Shown here piece by piece: positions 52,746-62,408 of a stretch of 62,504 bases of DNA. Position 1 is the stretch's first letter. Every line of letters begins with the position of its first letter. The DNA comes from Paraburkholderia bryophila. Lineage in GTDB: Bacteria; Pseudomonadota; Gammaproteobacteria; Burkholderiales; Burkholderiaceae. Below the pieces are notes generated by a model that worked only from the letters and a program-made list of their open reading frames with translations, had not been told where the DNA came from and made no database searches. A program made the translations under genes and the position numbers. The stretch covers positions 1 through 62,504 of the forward strand of contig NZ_QLTK01000038.1 of the NCBI RefSeq assembly GCF_003269035.1. Direction: 5' to 3'.

Positions 52746-54377
52746 ATGAGCAGCAACGGCATCACCCAAGTCGAAACATTCGGTTTCGAACGCATTCCGG
52801 ATCGCTCGCGTTACGCGCGGCCGATCGATCTGTTCCGCTTGCTGTTCGGCGGTTGCAATACTTTTTCGACCTCGGTGCTGGGCAGCTTTCCCGTGCTGCT
52901 CGGTCTATCGTTCAAGGCCGGCGTCTATTCGATCGTGCTCGGCGTGCTGATCGGTTCGTGCATTCTTGCGCCGATGAGCCTGTTCGGTCCGCGTAACGGC
53001 ACCAGCGATCCGGTTTCGTCCGGCGCGCATTTCGGTATTCACGGCCGGATCGTCGGCTCGTTTCTCGCGTTGCTGACCTCGGTCGCGTTCTTTTCGCTGG
53101 CAGTGTGGAGTTCGGGCGACGCGCTGGTGGGCGGCGCGAATCATCTGCTCGGCCTGCCGGTCAACTGGATGACGCTGAGCGCCGCGTACGGCCTGTTCGC
53201 GGTGCTGGTGCTGACGGTGTGCATCTACGGTTTCCGCTTCATGCTGTGGGTCAACAAGATCGCCGTGTGGGCCGCGAGCCTGCTGTTCGTGGTGGGTATC
53301 GCCGCCTTCGCCGGGCCGTTCGACAGCGCATACGCCGGCAAGGTCGCGCTCGGTTCGGTCGGGTTCTGGCCGGCCTTCGTCAGCGCCGTGCTGGTCGCGA
53401 TGAGCAACCCCGTGTCGTTCGCGTCGACGCTCGGCGACTGGGCTCGCTATATTCCGCAGAACACGCCGAGAAAACGCACGATCCTCGCGGTCATACTCGC
53501 GCAACTCGCCACCTTCGTGCCGTTTTTCTTCGGCCTCGCGACGGCGACGATCATTGCCGGCAAGGCACCGGATTTCATCGCGTCGAATAACTACGTGGGC
53601 GGTTTGCTGGCGATCTCGCCGAACTGGTTCTTTCTGCCGGTGTGCCTGATCGCGATCATCGGTGGCATGTCGACCGGCACTACCGCGCTGTACGGCACCG
53701 GGCTCGACATGTCGAGCATGTTCCCGAAACTGTTGAACCGCGTGCGCGCCACGCTGCTGATCGGCAGCCTCGCGATCGGCTTCATTTTTCTCGGCCGCTT
53801 CGCGTTCAATCTCGTCGAAAGCGTGTCGACGTTCTCGGTGCTGATCAACACCTGCAGTTGCCCGTGGATGATGATCATGATCATCGGCTTCGTCACGCGG
53901 CGAGGGTTCTATCTGTCGGACGATTTGCAGGTATTCAATCGCGGCGGCCGTGGCGGTCACTACTGGTTCACGCATGGCTGGAACTGGCGCGCGATGGGCG
54001 CGTGGCTTCCGAGCGCGGCGATCGGTCTGTGCTTCGTCAATCTACCGGATCAATTCGTCGGCCCGCTGGGTCAGCTTGCCGGCGGCCTCGACATCAGCAT
54101 GCCGGTTTCGCTGACGCTCGCCTGCACGTTGTATATCGCGTTGCTGCAGTGCTTTCCCGAACCGGACGGCGTGTATGGCCCGCTTGGACGGCGCTGGCTG
54201 CGAGGTGGATCGGTCGGCAATGCGGGCGTGCAACCGGTGGTGCCGGCGACTAAGCTGAAAGTAGCGGCGGCGCGTGCGCAACCGCAGGCGCGAACGCAAA
54301 CTCCAACGCAACCGCGTCGTGCGGTGCGAGCGGGTCGTGAACACGAAGAGACGCTGGATACGCAGGACGCCGGTTGA
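52746..54377 (+). CDS. NCS1-family nucleobase/cytosine-purine permease
   Basis: A 543-residue inner-membrane transporter with about twelve hydrophobic segments. Features include FGGCNTFSTSVLGSFPVLLGLSFKAG near the N-terminus, and GPRNGTSDPVSSGAHFGIHGRIVGS, like the NCS1 signature. The ATG is preceded by GGAGTCGGAG. The C-terminal tail (last 60 residues) is polar and repetitive (RAQPQARTQTPTQPR). It leads a cluster with an amine oxidase and an aldehyde dehydrogenase, so it may import a purine- or amine-like nitrogen compound. Confidence 0.88.
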   Translation: MSSNGITQVETFGFERIPDRSRYARPIDLFRLLFGGCNTFSTSVLGSFPVLLGLSFKAGVYSIVLGVLIGSCILAPMSLFGPRNGTSDPVSSGAHFGIHGRIVGSFLALLTSVAFFSLAVWSSGDALVGGANHLLGLPVNWMTLSAAYGLFAVLVLTVCIYGFRFMLWVNKIAVWAASLLFVVGIAAFAGPFDSAYAGKVALGSVGFWPAFVSAVLVAMSNPVSFASTLGDWARYIPQNTPRKRTILAVILAQLATFVPFFFGLATATIIAGKAPDFIASNNYVGGLLAISPNWFFLPVCLIAIIGGMSTGTTALYGTGLDMSSMFPKLLNRVRATLLIGSLAIGFIFLGRFAFNLVESVSTFSVLINTCSCPWMMIMIIGFVTRRGFYLSDDLQVFNRGGRGGHYWFTHGWNWRAMGAWLPSAAIGLCFVNLPDQFVGPLGQLAGGLDISMPVSLTLACTLYIALLQCFPEPDGVYGPLGRRWLRGGSVGNAGVQPVVPATKLKVAAARAQPQARTQTPTQPRRAVRAGREHEETLDTQDAG

Positions 54378-54448
54378 CGTATGGTTTCCGCGCAACCGGA
54401 CCGATAAAGCATCAGGCAACAAGCATTCAAGTAGAGCAGGCAAACAAG

Positions 54449-55840
54449 ATGAGCGAGTCAGTAAAGCGCGCGTTTGATGGAGTAAAGCTGTTTCCGTTCT
54501 GGCTGGACAATCCGCGCGCACCGGCTGTCGAACGGGAATTGATCGGTCCGACTTCGGCGGATCTGGTCGTGGTGGGCGGCGGCTTCACCGGTCTGTGGGC
54601 CGCGATTCAGGCGAAAGAGGCCGACCCGTCGCTCGACGTCGTGCTGGTCGAAGCGGGCAAGGTCGCGTACGGCGCATCGGGCCGCCCGGGCGGGATCATT
54701 TCGACGTCCGTCATGCACGGCTTGCCGAACGCGACGCGGGTGTTTCCGCAAGACCTCGATGTACTGGAAAAGCTGGGCCAGGAAAATCTCGACGGTTTCA
54801 AGGCTTCATTGACGCGTTACGACATTGAAGCCGACGTCGAATGGAACGGCGAGATGACGGTGGCGGTCGATCCGGGCCACCTCGATCATCTGAAGGGTGA
54901 CTACGAACTGCATGTGGCGCATGGTCACGACGTGGTGCTGCTCGACAGCGAGCGCGCCCGCGAGCAACTCGATTCGCCGCTGTTCGCCGGCGCCATGTGG
55001 TCGCGCAATCGCAGCGGCACGATTCACCCGGCGAAGCTCGCATGGGGGCTGAAGGCCGCTGCGCTGAAGCTCGGCGTGCGGCTGCATGAACATTCGCCGA
55101 TCACTCGCCTCGAGGATCAGGGCGCGACGATGGTCGTCCACACGCAGGCGGGCAGCATCGTCACGCCGCGCGTGCTGCTCGGCACCGGTACCGCGGATGT
55201 CGGCGTGACCGACATCAAGCGCCGCGTGATGCAGGTGCGCGATCACATTGTCGCGACCGCGCCGTTGAGCGATGAACAGATGGCGCGCATCGGCTGGAAA
55301 AATCGCCAGGGCATTTACGACACGCGCACCCAGCTCAACTATTTCCGGCTCACGAAAGACAACCGCATCATCTTCGGCGGCCGGGTGAGCTATCACTTCG
55401 GCGGCGATCCGAATCCCGCCGCGGATCGCGACGAGAGCACCTATTACAAGCTCGCCGAGGCGTTTTATCGCACCTTCCCGCAACTCGACGACGCGCGTTT
55501 CACGCATGCATGGGGCGGTCCGATCGACTACTGCTCGCGTGGCGCGGTGTTCGCGCGGCGTTATCACGGCGGCAAAAGCGTGTTCGTAGCCGGTTACACG
55601 GGCTTTGGCGTGGCGGGCAGTCGCTTCGGCGCGAAGATGGGCCTCGATATGCTGTGGAATCGCGAGACGTTGATTACGTCGCTCGATATTTCGCGCAAGG
55701 GGCCCTCGTATATTCCGCCGGAACCGCTGCGCTGGATCGCCGCGAAAATTACCTTCAACGCGTTCGACGGCGCCGACGATCGCGGCGGTTGGCGGCGTCT
55801 GTGGATCAATTCGATCAAGGCGCTGGGTTTTCCGATGTAG
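54449..55840 (+). CDS. FAD-dependent amine oxidoreductase (DAO/PuuB-like)
   Basis: A 463-residue flavoprotein with the dinucleotide-binding motif VVVGGGFTGLWAAIQA near residue 32 and the glycine-rich RPGGIIS segment. It is closest in layout to gamma-glutamylputrescine oxidase and related FAD amine oxidases that release an aldehyde and ammonia, which fits the aldehyde dehydrogenase nearby. ATG at 54449 (MSESVKRAFDGVKLFPFW) is used; the frame from 54374 overlaps the permease. Substrate not certain. Confidence 0.88.
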   Translation: MSESVKRAFDGVKLFPFWLDNPRAPAVERELIGPTSADLVVVGGGFTGLWAAIQAKEADPSLDVVLVEAGKVAYGASGRPGGIISTSVMHGLPNATRVFPQDLDVLEKLGQENLDGFKASLTRYDIEADVEWNGEMTVAVDPGHLDHLKGDYELHVAHGHDVVLLDSERAREQLDSPLFAGAMWSRNRSGTIHPAKLAWGLKAAALKLGVRLHEHSPITRLEDQGATMVVHTQAGSIVTPRVLLGTGTADVGVTDIKRRVMQVRDHIVATAPLSDEQMARIGWKNRQGIYDTRTQLNYFRLTKDNRIIFGGRVSYHFGGDPNPAADRDESTYYKLAEAFYRTFPQLDDARFTHAWGGPIDYCSRGAVFARRYHGGKSVFVAGYTGFGVAGSRFGAKMGLDMLWNRETLITSLDISRKGPSYIPPEPLRWIAAKITFNAFDGADDRGGWRRLWINSIKALGFPM

Positions 55841-55890
55841 CGATCGAATGGCGGCGGCGTTTTGTCGTTTTGTGCTTGCCGCCGGAATAA

Positions 55891-55919
55891 AAAAACCGCA
55901 CCTTGGCGGGTGCGGTTTT
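55891..55919. terminator. Bidirectional intrinsic terminator
   Basis: AAAAACCGCACC and GGTGCGGTTTT form an 11-bp stem with loop TTGGCG, flanked by A and T runs. It lies between the convergent oxidoreductase and cupin genes and should stop both transcripts. Confidence 0.9.
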
Positions 55920-55935
55920 CAGTGAAGCGTACGAA

Positions 55936-56307
55936 TCAGCCGCAGTACACGATGCTGTATTTCTTGGTCGCGACCGGCATATGCCACGTGCCCGAGAAGC
56001 CCTTGTGCAGAATGAAGGCGTCGCCGGCGGCATAGTGTTCGCTGCGGCCGTCGTTGCTGGTGATCACGACTTCGCCTTCGATCAGCACGCACACTTCGTG
56101 AATCGGCAGGTCGGCCAGTTTCAGCGTGCCTGCGTCGCATTGCCAGACGCCCGCGGAGAGCATGTTGGTCGCGTCGGAATAGGCGTTGAGCGCGTGCGGG
56201 GCCTTGGCGCCGTCGAGAATGACATCGGCCGGATCGTGCAGGGCCGGGTTCAGGCCGCTAGCGCCGGGGCCTTTAGCGTCGATGCGGGTGAAGGTGATGT
56301 TGCTCAT
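55936..56307 (-). CDS. Small cupin-domain protein
   Basis: A 123-residue single cupin (DUF861/cupin_3 type). Core motifs are IHEVCVLIEGEVVIT and GDAFILHKGFSGTWHMP, with His and Glu residues that may bind a metal. ATG at 56307 follows AGGAGAG; the longer frame upstream is not used. Small cupins like this occur beside amine and ureide catabolic genes, but the role is not established. Confidence 0.85.
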   Translation of the reverse strand: MSNITFTRIDAKGPGASGLNPALHDPADVILDGAKAPHALNAYSDATNMLSAGVWQCDAGTLKLADLPIHEVCVLIEGEVVITSNDGRSEHYAAGDAFILHKGFSGTWHMPVATKKYSIVYCG

Positions 56308-56539
56308 GAGGCTCTCCTGGTTAATTGATTTGAACGTCGGGTGTCGACGTTCCTGAATTCGACGATTCGATGCAGGGATCGAAGCTGAACCGGAGTCTGA
56401 GCCAAAGCGGCGTAGCGGTGAATTTCGATTTGAAGACATTCAGATTGAGCGGCGTCGATGTAAAGCGGGTGACGCCGCCACGGGTGCGATCCACGCGCCC
56501 GGGATCTGACCCACCACATTTCATGTAAAGGACAAGCCC

Positions 56540-57976
56540 ATGCTACACACCAGACAGTTTTACATCGACGGTCAATGGGTCGATCCGCTCGATCAGGGCG
56601 AGGCAAACACGCTCGACGTGATCGATCCGTCCACCGCCAGCGCGTTCGAGAAAATTGCGCTCGGTAGCGCGGCGGACGTCGATCGCGCGGTCGCCGCCGC
56701 GAGGCGCGCGTTTCCCGCGTACAGCGAGACCACGATCGCGCAGCGTATCGATCTGCTGCAGGCGATTCTCGACGTGTACCGCAAGCGTTACGACGACATG
56801 GTGCACGCGATCAGCCGCGAGATGGGCGCGCCGCTGCAATACGCGAACGACGCGCAGGCGTGGACCGGCGTCGCGCATCTGGAAACGATGATCCGCACGC
56901 TCGATACCTTCGAGTTCGAGTCCATGAAGAACGGCATTCTGATCCGCAAGGAAGCGGTCGGCGTGTGCGGGCTGATCACGCCGTGGAACTGGCCGGCCTT
57001 GCAGATCACCACCAAGGTTGCGCCGGCGCTCGCGGCCGGCTGCACGATGGTGCTCAAGCCTTCGGAACTGGCGCCGCTGTCCGGCCTGATCTTCGCGGAG
57101 ATTCTCCACGAGGCGGGCGTGCCGGCCGGCGTGTTCAATCTCGTGAACGGCGAGGGCCGCACGGTGGGCGAGGCGATGTCGTGTCATCCGGATATCGACA
57201 TGATGTCGTTCACCGGCTCGACGCGCGCGGGCGTGCAGGTCGCGAAGGCTGCAGCGGATACCGTCAAGCGGGTGCATCAGGAACTGGGCGGCAAATCGGC
57301 CAACCTGATTCTCGAAGACGCCGACTTGAAGCAGGCGGTGATGCGCGGCGCGCGGGCCTGTTTCGACAACAGCGGTCAGTCGTGCGATGCGCCCACGCGC
57401 ATGTTCGTGCCGCGTGCGCGCGAGGCCGAAGCGCTGACGTATGCGAAGGAAGCGGCCGAAGCGCTAAAGGTCGGCCCCGCGAGTGCGGAGGGCATCGACC
57501 TCGGCCCGGTGATCAGCGAAGGGCAGTTCGACAAGATCCAGCGTCTGATCGGCGTCGGCATCGAAGAGGGTGCCACGCTGGTGGCGGGTGGCGCGGGCCG
57601 TCCCGATGGCCTGAAAGACGGCTATTTCGTTCGCCCGACGGTATTCGGCAAGGTCACGCCGGACATGACGATCGCGCGTGAAGAAATCTTCGGACCGGTG
57701 CTGTCGATCCTCGCCTACGATTCCGAAGACGACGCGATCGCCATGGCTAACGATAGCCTCTACGGTCTTGCCGGCTACATCCAGTCCGGTTCGATCGAGC
57801 ATGCGCGTGAGGTGGCCCGGCGTCTGCGTACCGGCACGATCTATCTGAACTACGCGGACTACAACCCCGATGCGCCGTTCGGCGGCTTCAAGCAATCGGG
57901 CAACGGTCGCGAGTACGGTGAGTTCGGGCTTGAAGACTTTCTGGAGATCAAGGGCGTGGTGGGCTACGAGGGGTGA
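56540..57976 (+). CDS. NAD(P)-dependent aldehyde dehydrogenase
   Basis: A 478-residue ALDH. The catalytic Cys282 is in NSGQSCDAP, the general-base Glu248 in QELGGKSANL, and the cofactor loop is FTGSTRAGVQVAKAA. TPWNWP and PFGGFKQSGNGRE are also standard. Asp rather than an aromatic follows the Cys, hinting at a substrate outside the betaine aldehyde group. It is divergent from the cupin gene and probably oxidises the aldehyde formed by the FAD amine oxidase. Confidence 0.93.
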   Translation: MLHTRQFYIDGQWVDPLDQGEANTLDVIDPSTASAFEKIALGSAADVDRAVAAARRAFPAYSETTIAQRIDLLQAILDVYRKRYDDMVHAISREMGAPLQYANDAQAWTGVAHLETMIRTLDTFEFESMKNGILIRKEAVGVCGLITPWNWPALQITTKVAPALAAGCTMVLKPSELAPLSGLIFAEILHEAGVPAGVFNLVNGEGRTVGEAMSCHPDIDMMSFTGSTRAGVQVAKAAADTVKRVHQELGGKSANLILEDADLKQAVMRGARACFDNSGQSCDAPTRMFVPRAREAEALTYAKEAAEALKVGPASAEGIDLGPVISEGQFDKIQRLIGVGIEEGATLVAGGAGRPDGLKDGYFVRPTVFGKVTPDMTIAREEIFGPVLSILAYDSEDDAIAMANDSLYGLAGYIQSGSIEHAREVARRLRTGTIYLNYADYNPDAPFGGFKQSGNGREYGEFGLEDFLEIKGVVGYEG

Positions 57977-58025
57977 GCCCGGGCTGCGGTTACGCTGCAC
58001 TCACGCTCACGCCCTTCAGGAATCG

Positions 58026-58976
58026 CTAAAGCAGTAATTCGATCGAATGAAACAGGCGGCGTTGCTCGGGTTCCTGCGAGCGCGCCGCTTCGTCGATCAC
58101 TTCACGCAGACAGTCGAGAAAACACGCGGCCGCCGGACTCGTCGGCGCGCCGCGGCGTGACGTGATGCTGACGATGGTTTCATCCACGGTTTCGCGCAGC
58201 GGCAAGGCCCACAGATTTTCCTTCGCGAGCGTCACTTCCGCGAGCGGCCACGGAAAAATGCTGAGCATGTCCGTGTGTGCGAGCAGCCCCAATACCACGG
58301 CCAGCGAGTGCGCCAGATGAATGGTGTGCGGTACCCGCATGCCGCGCTTGCGGAACAGGTTGTCCGAGATCGACTCGCGGCTGGCCGGATCCCAGTTCAG
58401 CACCCATTCCGCGTCTTCCAGTTCGAGCAGCGAGCGGCAGCCGGCTTTCGGGTGATCGCGCCGTGCCACCACGGCCGAATGCGTCGAAAAAAGCGGCACG
58501 TTGTGAAACTCCGATTGCGGCGACGCGGGCGGCGGCCGACCGATCGAAAAATCCAGGCTGCCGTCTCGCAGACGCGGTTGCACGACCGCGAGCAGCCCCT
58601 CGAAAAACTCCAGCTGAACTTCCGGCATGCGTTGCCGGAAGCGCCGCACCGTGGGCGGCAGAAACGTCAATGCGACCCACGGCGTGACGCCGATCGACAG
58701 TTTGCCGGCCGCCGCGCCGCGCAATGCGTCGATCTCCGCCTGCGCGCGTTGCAGTTGCCCCAACACCACTCTTGCATGCACGACCAGCGTCCGGCCGAAC
58801 TCGGTAAACGCGACGCCGCTCGCGCTGCGGATCACCAGCGGCGCCTGCATATCCGCTTCCAGTTCGCGCACTGCCTTGGTGACCGCGGCGGGCGAAAGAC
58901 CTAACGAACGCGCTGCGGCCCGGATACTGCCGGTATCCGCAATCGCCGCTAACGTACTGAGCTGATGAAGTTTCAT
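58026..58976 (-). CDS. LysR-family regulator, divergent from the amidohydrolase
   Basis: A 316-residue LysR protein starting MKLHQLSTLAAIADTGSIRAAARSLGLSPAAVTKAVRELE, with an effector domain after residue 90. The open frame continues far upstream but that part is antisense to the amidohydrolase gene and shows no similarity. The N-terminus resembles TsaR/AbgR-type regulators. It lies 117 bp from the divergent amidohydrolase, its likely target. Confidence 0.9.
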   Translation of the reverse strand: MKLHQLSTLAAIADTGSIRAAARSLGLSPAAVTKAVRELEADMQAPLVIRSASGVAFTEFGRTLVVHARVVLGQLQRAQAEIDALRGAAAGKLSIGVTPWVALTFLPPTVRRFRQRMPEVQLEFFEGLLAVVQPRLRDGSLDFSIGRPPPASPQSEFHNVPLFSTHSAVVARRDHPKAGCRSLLELEDAEWVLNWDPASRESISDNLFRKRGMRVPHTIHLAHSLAVVLGLLAHTDMLSIFPWPLAEVTLAKENLWALPLRETVDETIVSITSRRGAPTSPAAACFLDCLREVIDEAARSQEPEQRRLFHSIELLL

Positions 58977-59093
58977 CTGTCGAATCGGGGAAAGGGTGGC
59001 AACCAGAAGTTGCTGGTGCAACGATTCTACGCCTGCCGCTGGAAAATCGGCGTCGCTATGCTGGGTCACGCTTTTCATTGACGGAGACGACAC

Positions 59094-60266
59094 GTGAACA
59101 CCATGGCCATTCCGGCGGGCATCGCCGAACTCGAAGACGAAATGATCGCGCTGCGCCGCCGCATTCATGCGCAGCCGGAGCTGGCGTACGAAGAGTTCGC
59201 CACCGGCGACCTGGTGGCCGAACGCTTGCAGGAGTGGGGCTATACGGTGCATCGCGGGCTCGGTCGAACCGGTGTCGTAGGGCAACTGAAAGTAGGCAGC
59301 GGCACGCGCAAGCTGGGCCTGCGCGCCGACATGGACGCGTTGCCGATTCACGAAACGACCGGCTTGCCTTACGCGAGCAAGGCGCCGGGCAAGATGCACG
59401 CGTGTGGTCACGACGGCCATACCGCGATCTTGCTCGCCGCCGCCAAACATCTGGCGCGTGAGAGGAATTTCGACGGCACGGTGAACGTGATTTTCCAGCC
59501 GGCGGAAGAAGGTCAGGCCGGTGCGAAAAAGATGCTGGAAGACGGCCTGTTCGACACCTTTCCTTGCGACGCGGTGTTCGCGATGCACAACATGCCGGGC
59601 TTTCCGACCGGCAAATTCGGCTTTCTGCCGGGCTCCTTCATGGCGTCGTCGGACACGGTGATCATCACCGTGACGGGGCGCGGCGGTCATGGCGCCGTGC
59701 CGCATAAGGCGGTCGATCCCGTGGTGGTGTGTGCGCAAATGGTGCTGGCGTTGCAGTCGATCGTGTCGCGCAACGTCGCGCCGCTCGACATGGCGATCAT
59801 CACGGTCGGTGCGATTCACGCGGGCGAGGCGCCCAACGTGATTCCCGAGACGGCCGAGATGCGTCTCTCGGTGCGCGCGTTGAAACCCGAGGTGCGCGAT
59901 TACTTGCAGGAACGGATCACCGCCGTGGCGTGCGGCACCGCAGAGGTGTTCGGCGCCAGCGCGCAGGTGGATTACCAGCGCCGCTATCCGGTGCTCGTCA
60001 ACGATGCGGAGATGACCGGCCTCGCGCGGCAGGTGGCGCTCGACTGGCTCGGCGAAGACGGTCTGATCGCCGGCATGCAACCGCTGACCGGTAGTGAGGA
60101 TTTCGCGTTCCTGCTGGAGCGTTGCCCCGGCAGTTACCTGATCATCGGCAATGGCGACGGCGAGGGCGGCTGCATGGTGCACAACCCCGGCTACGACTTC
60201 AACGACGACTGCCTCGCGACCGGCGCCGCTTACTGGGTGAGACTCGCGCAGACGTTTCTCGTTTGA
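59094..60266 (+). CDS. M20-family amidohydrolase (hippurate hydrolase/IAA-amino acid type)
   Basis: A 390-residue metallopeptidase of the M20D group, which releases an acyl acid and an amino acid from N-acyl amino acids. Metal-site motifs LRADMDALPI, MHACGHDGHT and PAEEGQAGAKKM are intact, with the dimerisation lid in the middle. GTG at 59094 has GGAGA seven bases upstream; an ATG at 59103 is an alternative. It is followed by an MFS transporter that may import its substrate. Confidence 0.92.
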   Translation: MNTMAIPAGIAELEDEMIALRRRIHAQPELAYEEFATGDLVAERLQEWGYTVHRGLGRTGVVGQLKVGSGTRKLGLRADMDALPIHETTGLPYASKAPGKMHACGHDGHTAILLAAAKHLARERNFDGTVNVIFQPAEEGQAGAKKMLEDGLFDTFPCDAVFAMHNMPGFPTGKFGFLPGSFMASSDTVIITVTGRGGHGAVPHKAVDPVVVCAQMVLALQSIVSRNVAPLDMAIITVGAIHAGEAPNVIPETAEMRLSVRALKPEVRDYLQERITAVACGTAEVFGASAQVDYQRRYPVLVNDAEMTGLARQVALDWLGEDGLIAGMQPLTGSEDFAFLLERCPGSYLIIGNGDGEGGCMVHNPGYDFNDDCLATGAAYWVRLAQTFLV

Positions 60267-60307
60267 GGCTGGACGTAACGGGCCGCATCGAGCCCGCGTG
60301 GGCGCTT

Positions 60308-60355
60308 TGACGTGTGCCTCGACGTGCGCCTTGACGTGCGTCTCGACGTGCGCCT
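60308..60355. repeat. Four tandem 12-bp repeats
   Basis: Four copies of TGACGTGYGCCT/CGACGTGCGYCT in the 122-bp gap between the amidohydrolase and the MFS gene. The periodicity is exact, with transitions between units. Possibly a slippage-prone spacer. Confidence 0.85.
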
Positions 60356-60388
60356 CCACTCAGTAGCAAGGACATCACGGAGACACAG

Positions 60389-61762
60389 ATGGACTATTCC
60401 GCCCCACCGCAATCCGCCGGCACCGACGCGCTCGCCATGCCGGACATGGCGGCCGCGCAACCTGCCAAACGCAAGAGCCACGCGAAGGCGATTGCGGCGA
60501 TCACGCTGGGCAACGGCCTCGAGTTTTTCGACTTCACGATCTACAGCTTCTTCGCGACGATCATCGGCAAATTGTATTTCCCGGTGGAGGGACAGCTTGC
60601 GCAATTGATGCTGGCGGTCGGGACGTTCGGCGTGGGGTTCATCATGCGTCCGGTGGGCGGCATCGTACTCGGCGCGTACGCGGATCGCGCCGGCCGCAAG
60701 GCGGCGATGAGCCTCACGTTATGGCTGATGACGCTCGGCTCCGCGATGATCGCGTTCGCGCCGACGTATGCGGCGATCGGCATCGCCGCGCCGTTGCTGG
60801 TGATTCTCGCGCGGCTGGTGCAGGGGTTTGCGTTGGGCGGTGAGATTGGCGCGTCGACCTCGCTGTTGCTGGAGTACGGTGGCGACAGGACACGCGGGTT
60901 TTATGGCAGCTGGCAGTTCGTGAGCCAGGGGTTGAATACGGTGTGCGGGTCGTTGCTTGGCGTGGCATTGGCGGCGGCGCTGTCGACTGCCGCGCTGGAA
61001 AGCTGGGGCTGGCGCGTGCCGTTTGTGATCGGCATGGCGATGGGGCCGGTCGGGATTTATATCCGGCGTCATCTGGATGAGACGTTGCCGGGTGTCGAGG
61101 AGGGTGCGGGTGCGCAGGCGGGTGATCGGTCGGCTTCGACGGTGCCGGCTTCGCAGCCGGTGCGCAAACTGTTCCGCGAGCATTCGCGGGTGATTACGAC
61201 GGGTGTGGTGACAACCATTGGCGGGACGGCGGCGAACTATATCGTGCTGTTTTATCTGTCGACCTACGCGATCCGGATTTTGCATCTGCCGATGTCGTCG
61301 GCATTGTGGGCTGCGTGGACTGCCGCGGTTGTCACGGTGATCTGTTCGCCGCTTGCGGGCGCGTTGTCGGATCGGGTGGGACGCAAGTGGGTGTTGGGGG
61401 TGTCGCGGGTGCTGCTGATTCTGGCCGTGTATCCGGCGTTTATGGTGATTAATGCGGTGCCTTCCGTGACGGTTTTGCTGGCGGTTGTCGCGGGGTTGGC
61501 GGTGCTGGTCGCGTTTACCGCCGTGCCTAATATCGTGATGCTGCCGGAGATGTTTCCTCGCGAGATTCGGGCTACCGGGATGTCGGTTGTTTATTGTCTC
61601 GGGGTTTCTATCTTTGGTGGGTTTGCGCAGTTTTTTGCTACCTGGTTGATTCAGGTTTCTGGGAGTAATCTGGCGCCGGCGTGGTATTTGATTGGGTGTG
61701 GGGTGGTTTCTTTGGCGGCGTTGCCGTTTGTGGGGGAGACTGCTGGGCGGGATATTGGGTGA
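60389..61762 (+). CDS. MFS transporter, metabolite:H+ symporter type
   Basis: A 457-residue inner-membrane transporter with twelve predicted helices. GNGLEFFDFTIYSFFATIIGKLYFP and GAYADRAGRKAAM match the metabolite:H+ symporter (MHS) subfamily that imports organic acids and osmolytes. Motif A-like loops and the central cytoplasmic loop (about 225-260) are present. GGAGACACAG lies just before the ATG. It probably brings in the N-acyl amino acid or acid handled by the neighbouring amidohydrolase. The last 120 codons shift strongly to G/T-ending codons. Confidence 0.9.
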   Translation: MDYSAPPQSAGTDALAMPDMAAAQPAKRKSHAKAIAAITLGNGLEFFDFTIYSFFATIIGKLYFPVEGQLAQLMLAVGTFGVGFIMRPVGGIVLGAYADRAGRKAAMSLTLWLMTLGSAMIAFAPTYAAIGIAAPLLVILARLVQGFALGGEIGASTSLLLEYGGDRTRGFYGSWQFVSQGLNTVCGSLLGVALAAALSTAALESWGWRVPFVIGMAMGPVGIYIRRHLDETLPGVEEGAGAQAGDRSASTVPASQPVRKLFREHSRVITTGVVTTIGGTAANYIVLFYLSTYAIRILHLPMSSALWAAWTAAVVTVICSPLAGALSDRVGRKWVLGVSRVLLILAVYPAFMVINAVPSVTVLLAVVAGLAVLVAFTAVPNIVMLPEMFPREIRATGMSVVYCLGVSIFGGFAQFFATWLIQVSGSNLAPAWYLIGCGVVSLAALPFVGETAGRDIG

Positions 61763-61868
61763 GGGTTGGTTTTTTGCCTTTTTGCGGCGTTTGGGGTGGG
61801 CTCTTTATGGTGTTGGCCTTTCCTTGCTTTGTTAGTGGTCTATTAGCGATCCCCCTGTGCGGGGGGCA

Positions 61869-61903
61869 CCTACTTTTCTTTGCCTGCCGCAAAGAAAAGT
61901 AGG
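61869..61903. repeat. 15-bp perfect hairpin repeat
   Basis: CCTACTTTTCTTTGC and GCAAAGAAAAGTAGG around loop CTGCC, followed by GCAAAAGAAAGCGGC. I recall this sequence as a common dispersed element in Burkholderia and Paraburkholderia genomes. It has no T-tract, so it is not a standard terminator. Confidence 0.75.
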
Positions 61904-61936
61904 CAAAAGAAAGCGGCTCACACCGCTAATTCTTAA

Positions 61937-62018
61937 GTGGGGCCCTCGCACAGTGTGGGTAGTGGTGCATCTGGAATCCGTGCCCTCGCACACTCCGCGT
62001 TCGTGACAAGGGCGTCAT
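61937..62018 (-). repeat. Inverted copy of the right-end mosaic element
   Basis: The reverse complement matches 62221-62310 over about 80 bases with scattered mismatches; the core GCGGAGTGTGCGAGGGCACG and the following ATTCCAGATGCACCACTACC are identical in both. Confidence 0.85.
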
Positions 62019-62180
62019 TCATCCCGCCTCGCGCGATGCGCTCGTCGGCGCGGTGCGCCCCGAACCAGTGGTTTTCGTGTGCGCGGCGGGGGCCGTCGGC
62101 TTCGCCTCGGCGGGGCGCCGAAATCTCCCCGGCGCTCACAAATGGTTGGTGACCGACCGTCGGAACCCGCATGGCAGCGA

Positions 62181-62271
62181 GCGTGCCTGAACGACCGCGA
62201 GGCGCGCGCAGCGCCGCGGAAGAATGACTGCTGTGTCAGGGACGCGGAGTGTGCGAGGGCACGGATTCCAG
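62181..62271 (+). repeat. Right-end mosaic element, direct copy 1
   Basis: About 90 bases (GTGCCTGAACGACCGCGA to GGATTCCAG) that recur at 62321-62408 with roughly ten differences. Confidence 0.85.
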
Positions 62272-62320
62272 ATGCACCACTACCGCAACTGCGCGAGGCC
62301 CCCGCTTAGCAGGGGCCCGA

Positions 62321-62408
62321 CGTGAACGACCGCGGGGGCGCGCGCAGCGCCGCCGGAAGAATGACTGCTGTGTCACTGGCGCGGAGTGCGCGAGAGCACG
62401 GATTCCAG
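62321..62408 (+). repeat. Right-end mosaic element, direct copy 2, cut by terminal repeat
   Basis: Second direct copy. It stops at GATTCCAGA, where the first copy continues with TGCACCACTACC; the 95-bp terminal repeat begins at 62410, so the mobile element appears to have inserted inside this copy. Confidence 0.8.

Noticed and set aside
58977..60359. N-terminal extension of the LysR frame by over 450 codons
   Set aside because: Antisense to the M20 amidohydrolase; the LysR domain starts normally at 58976.
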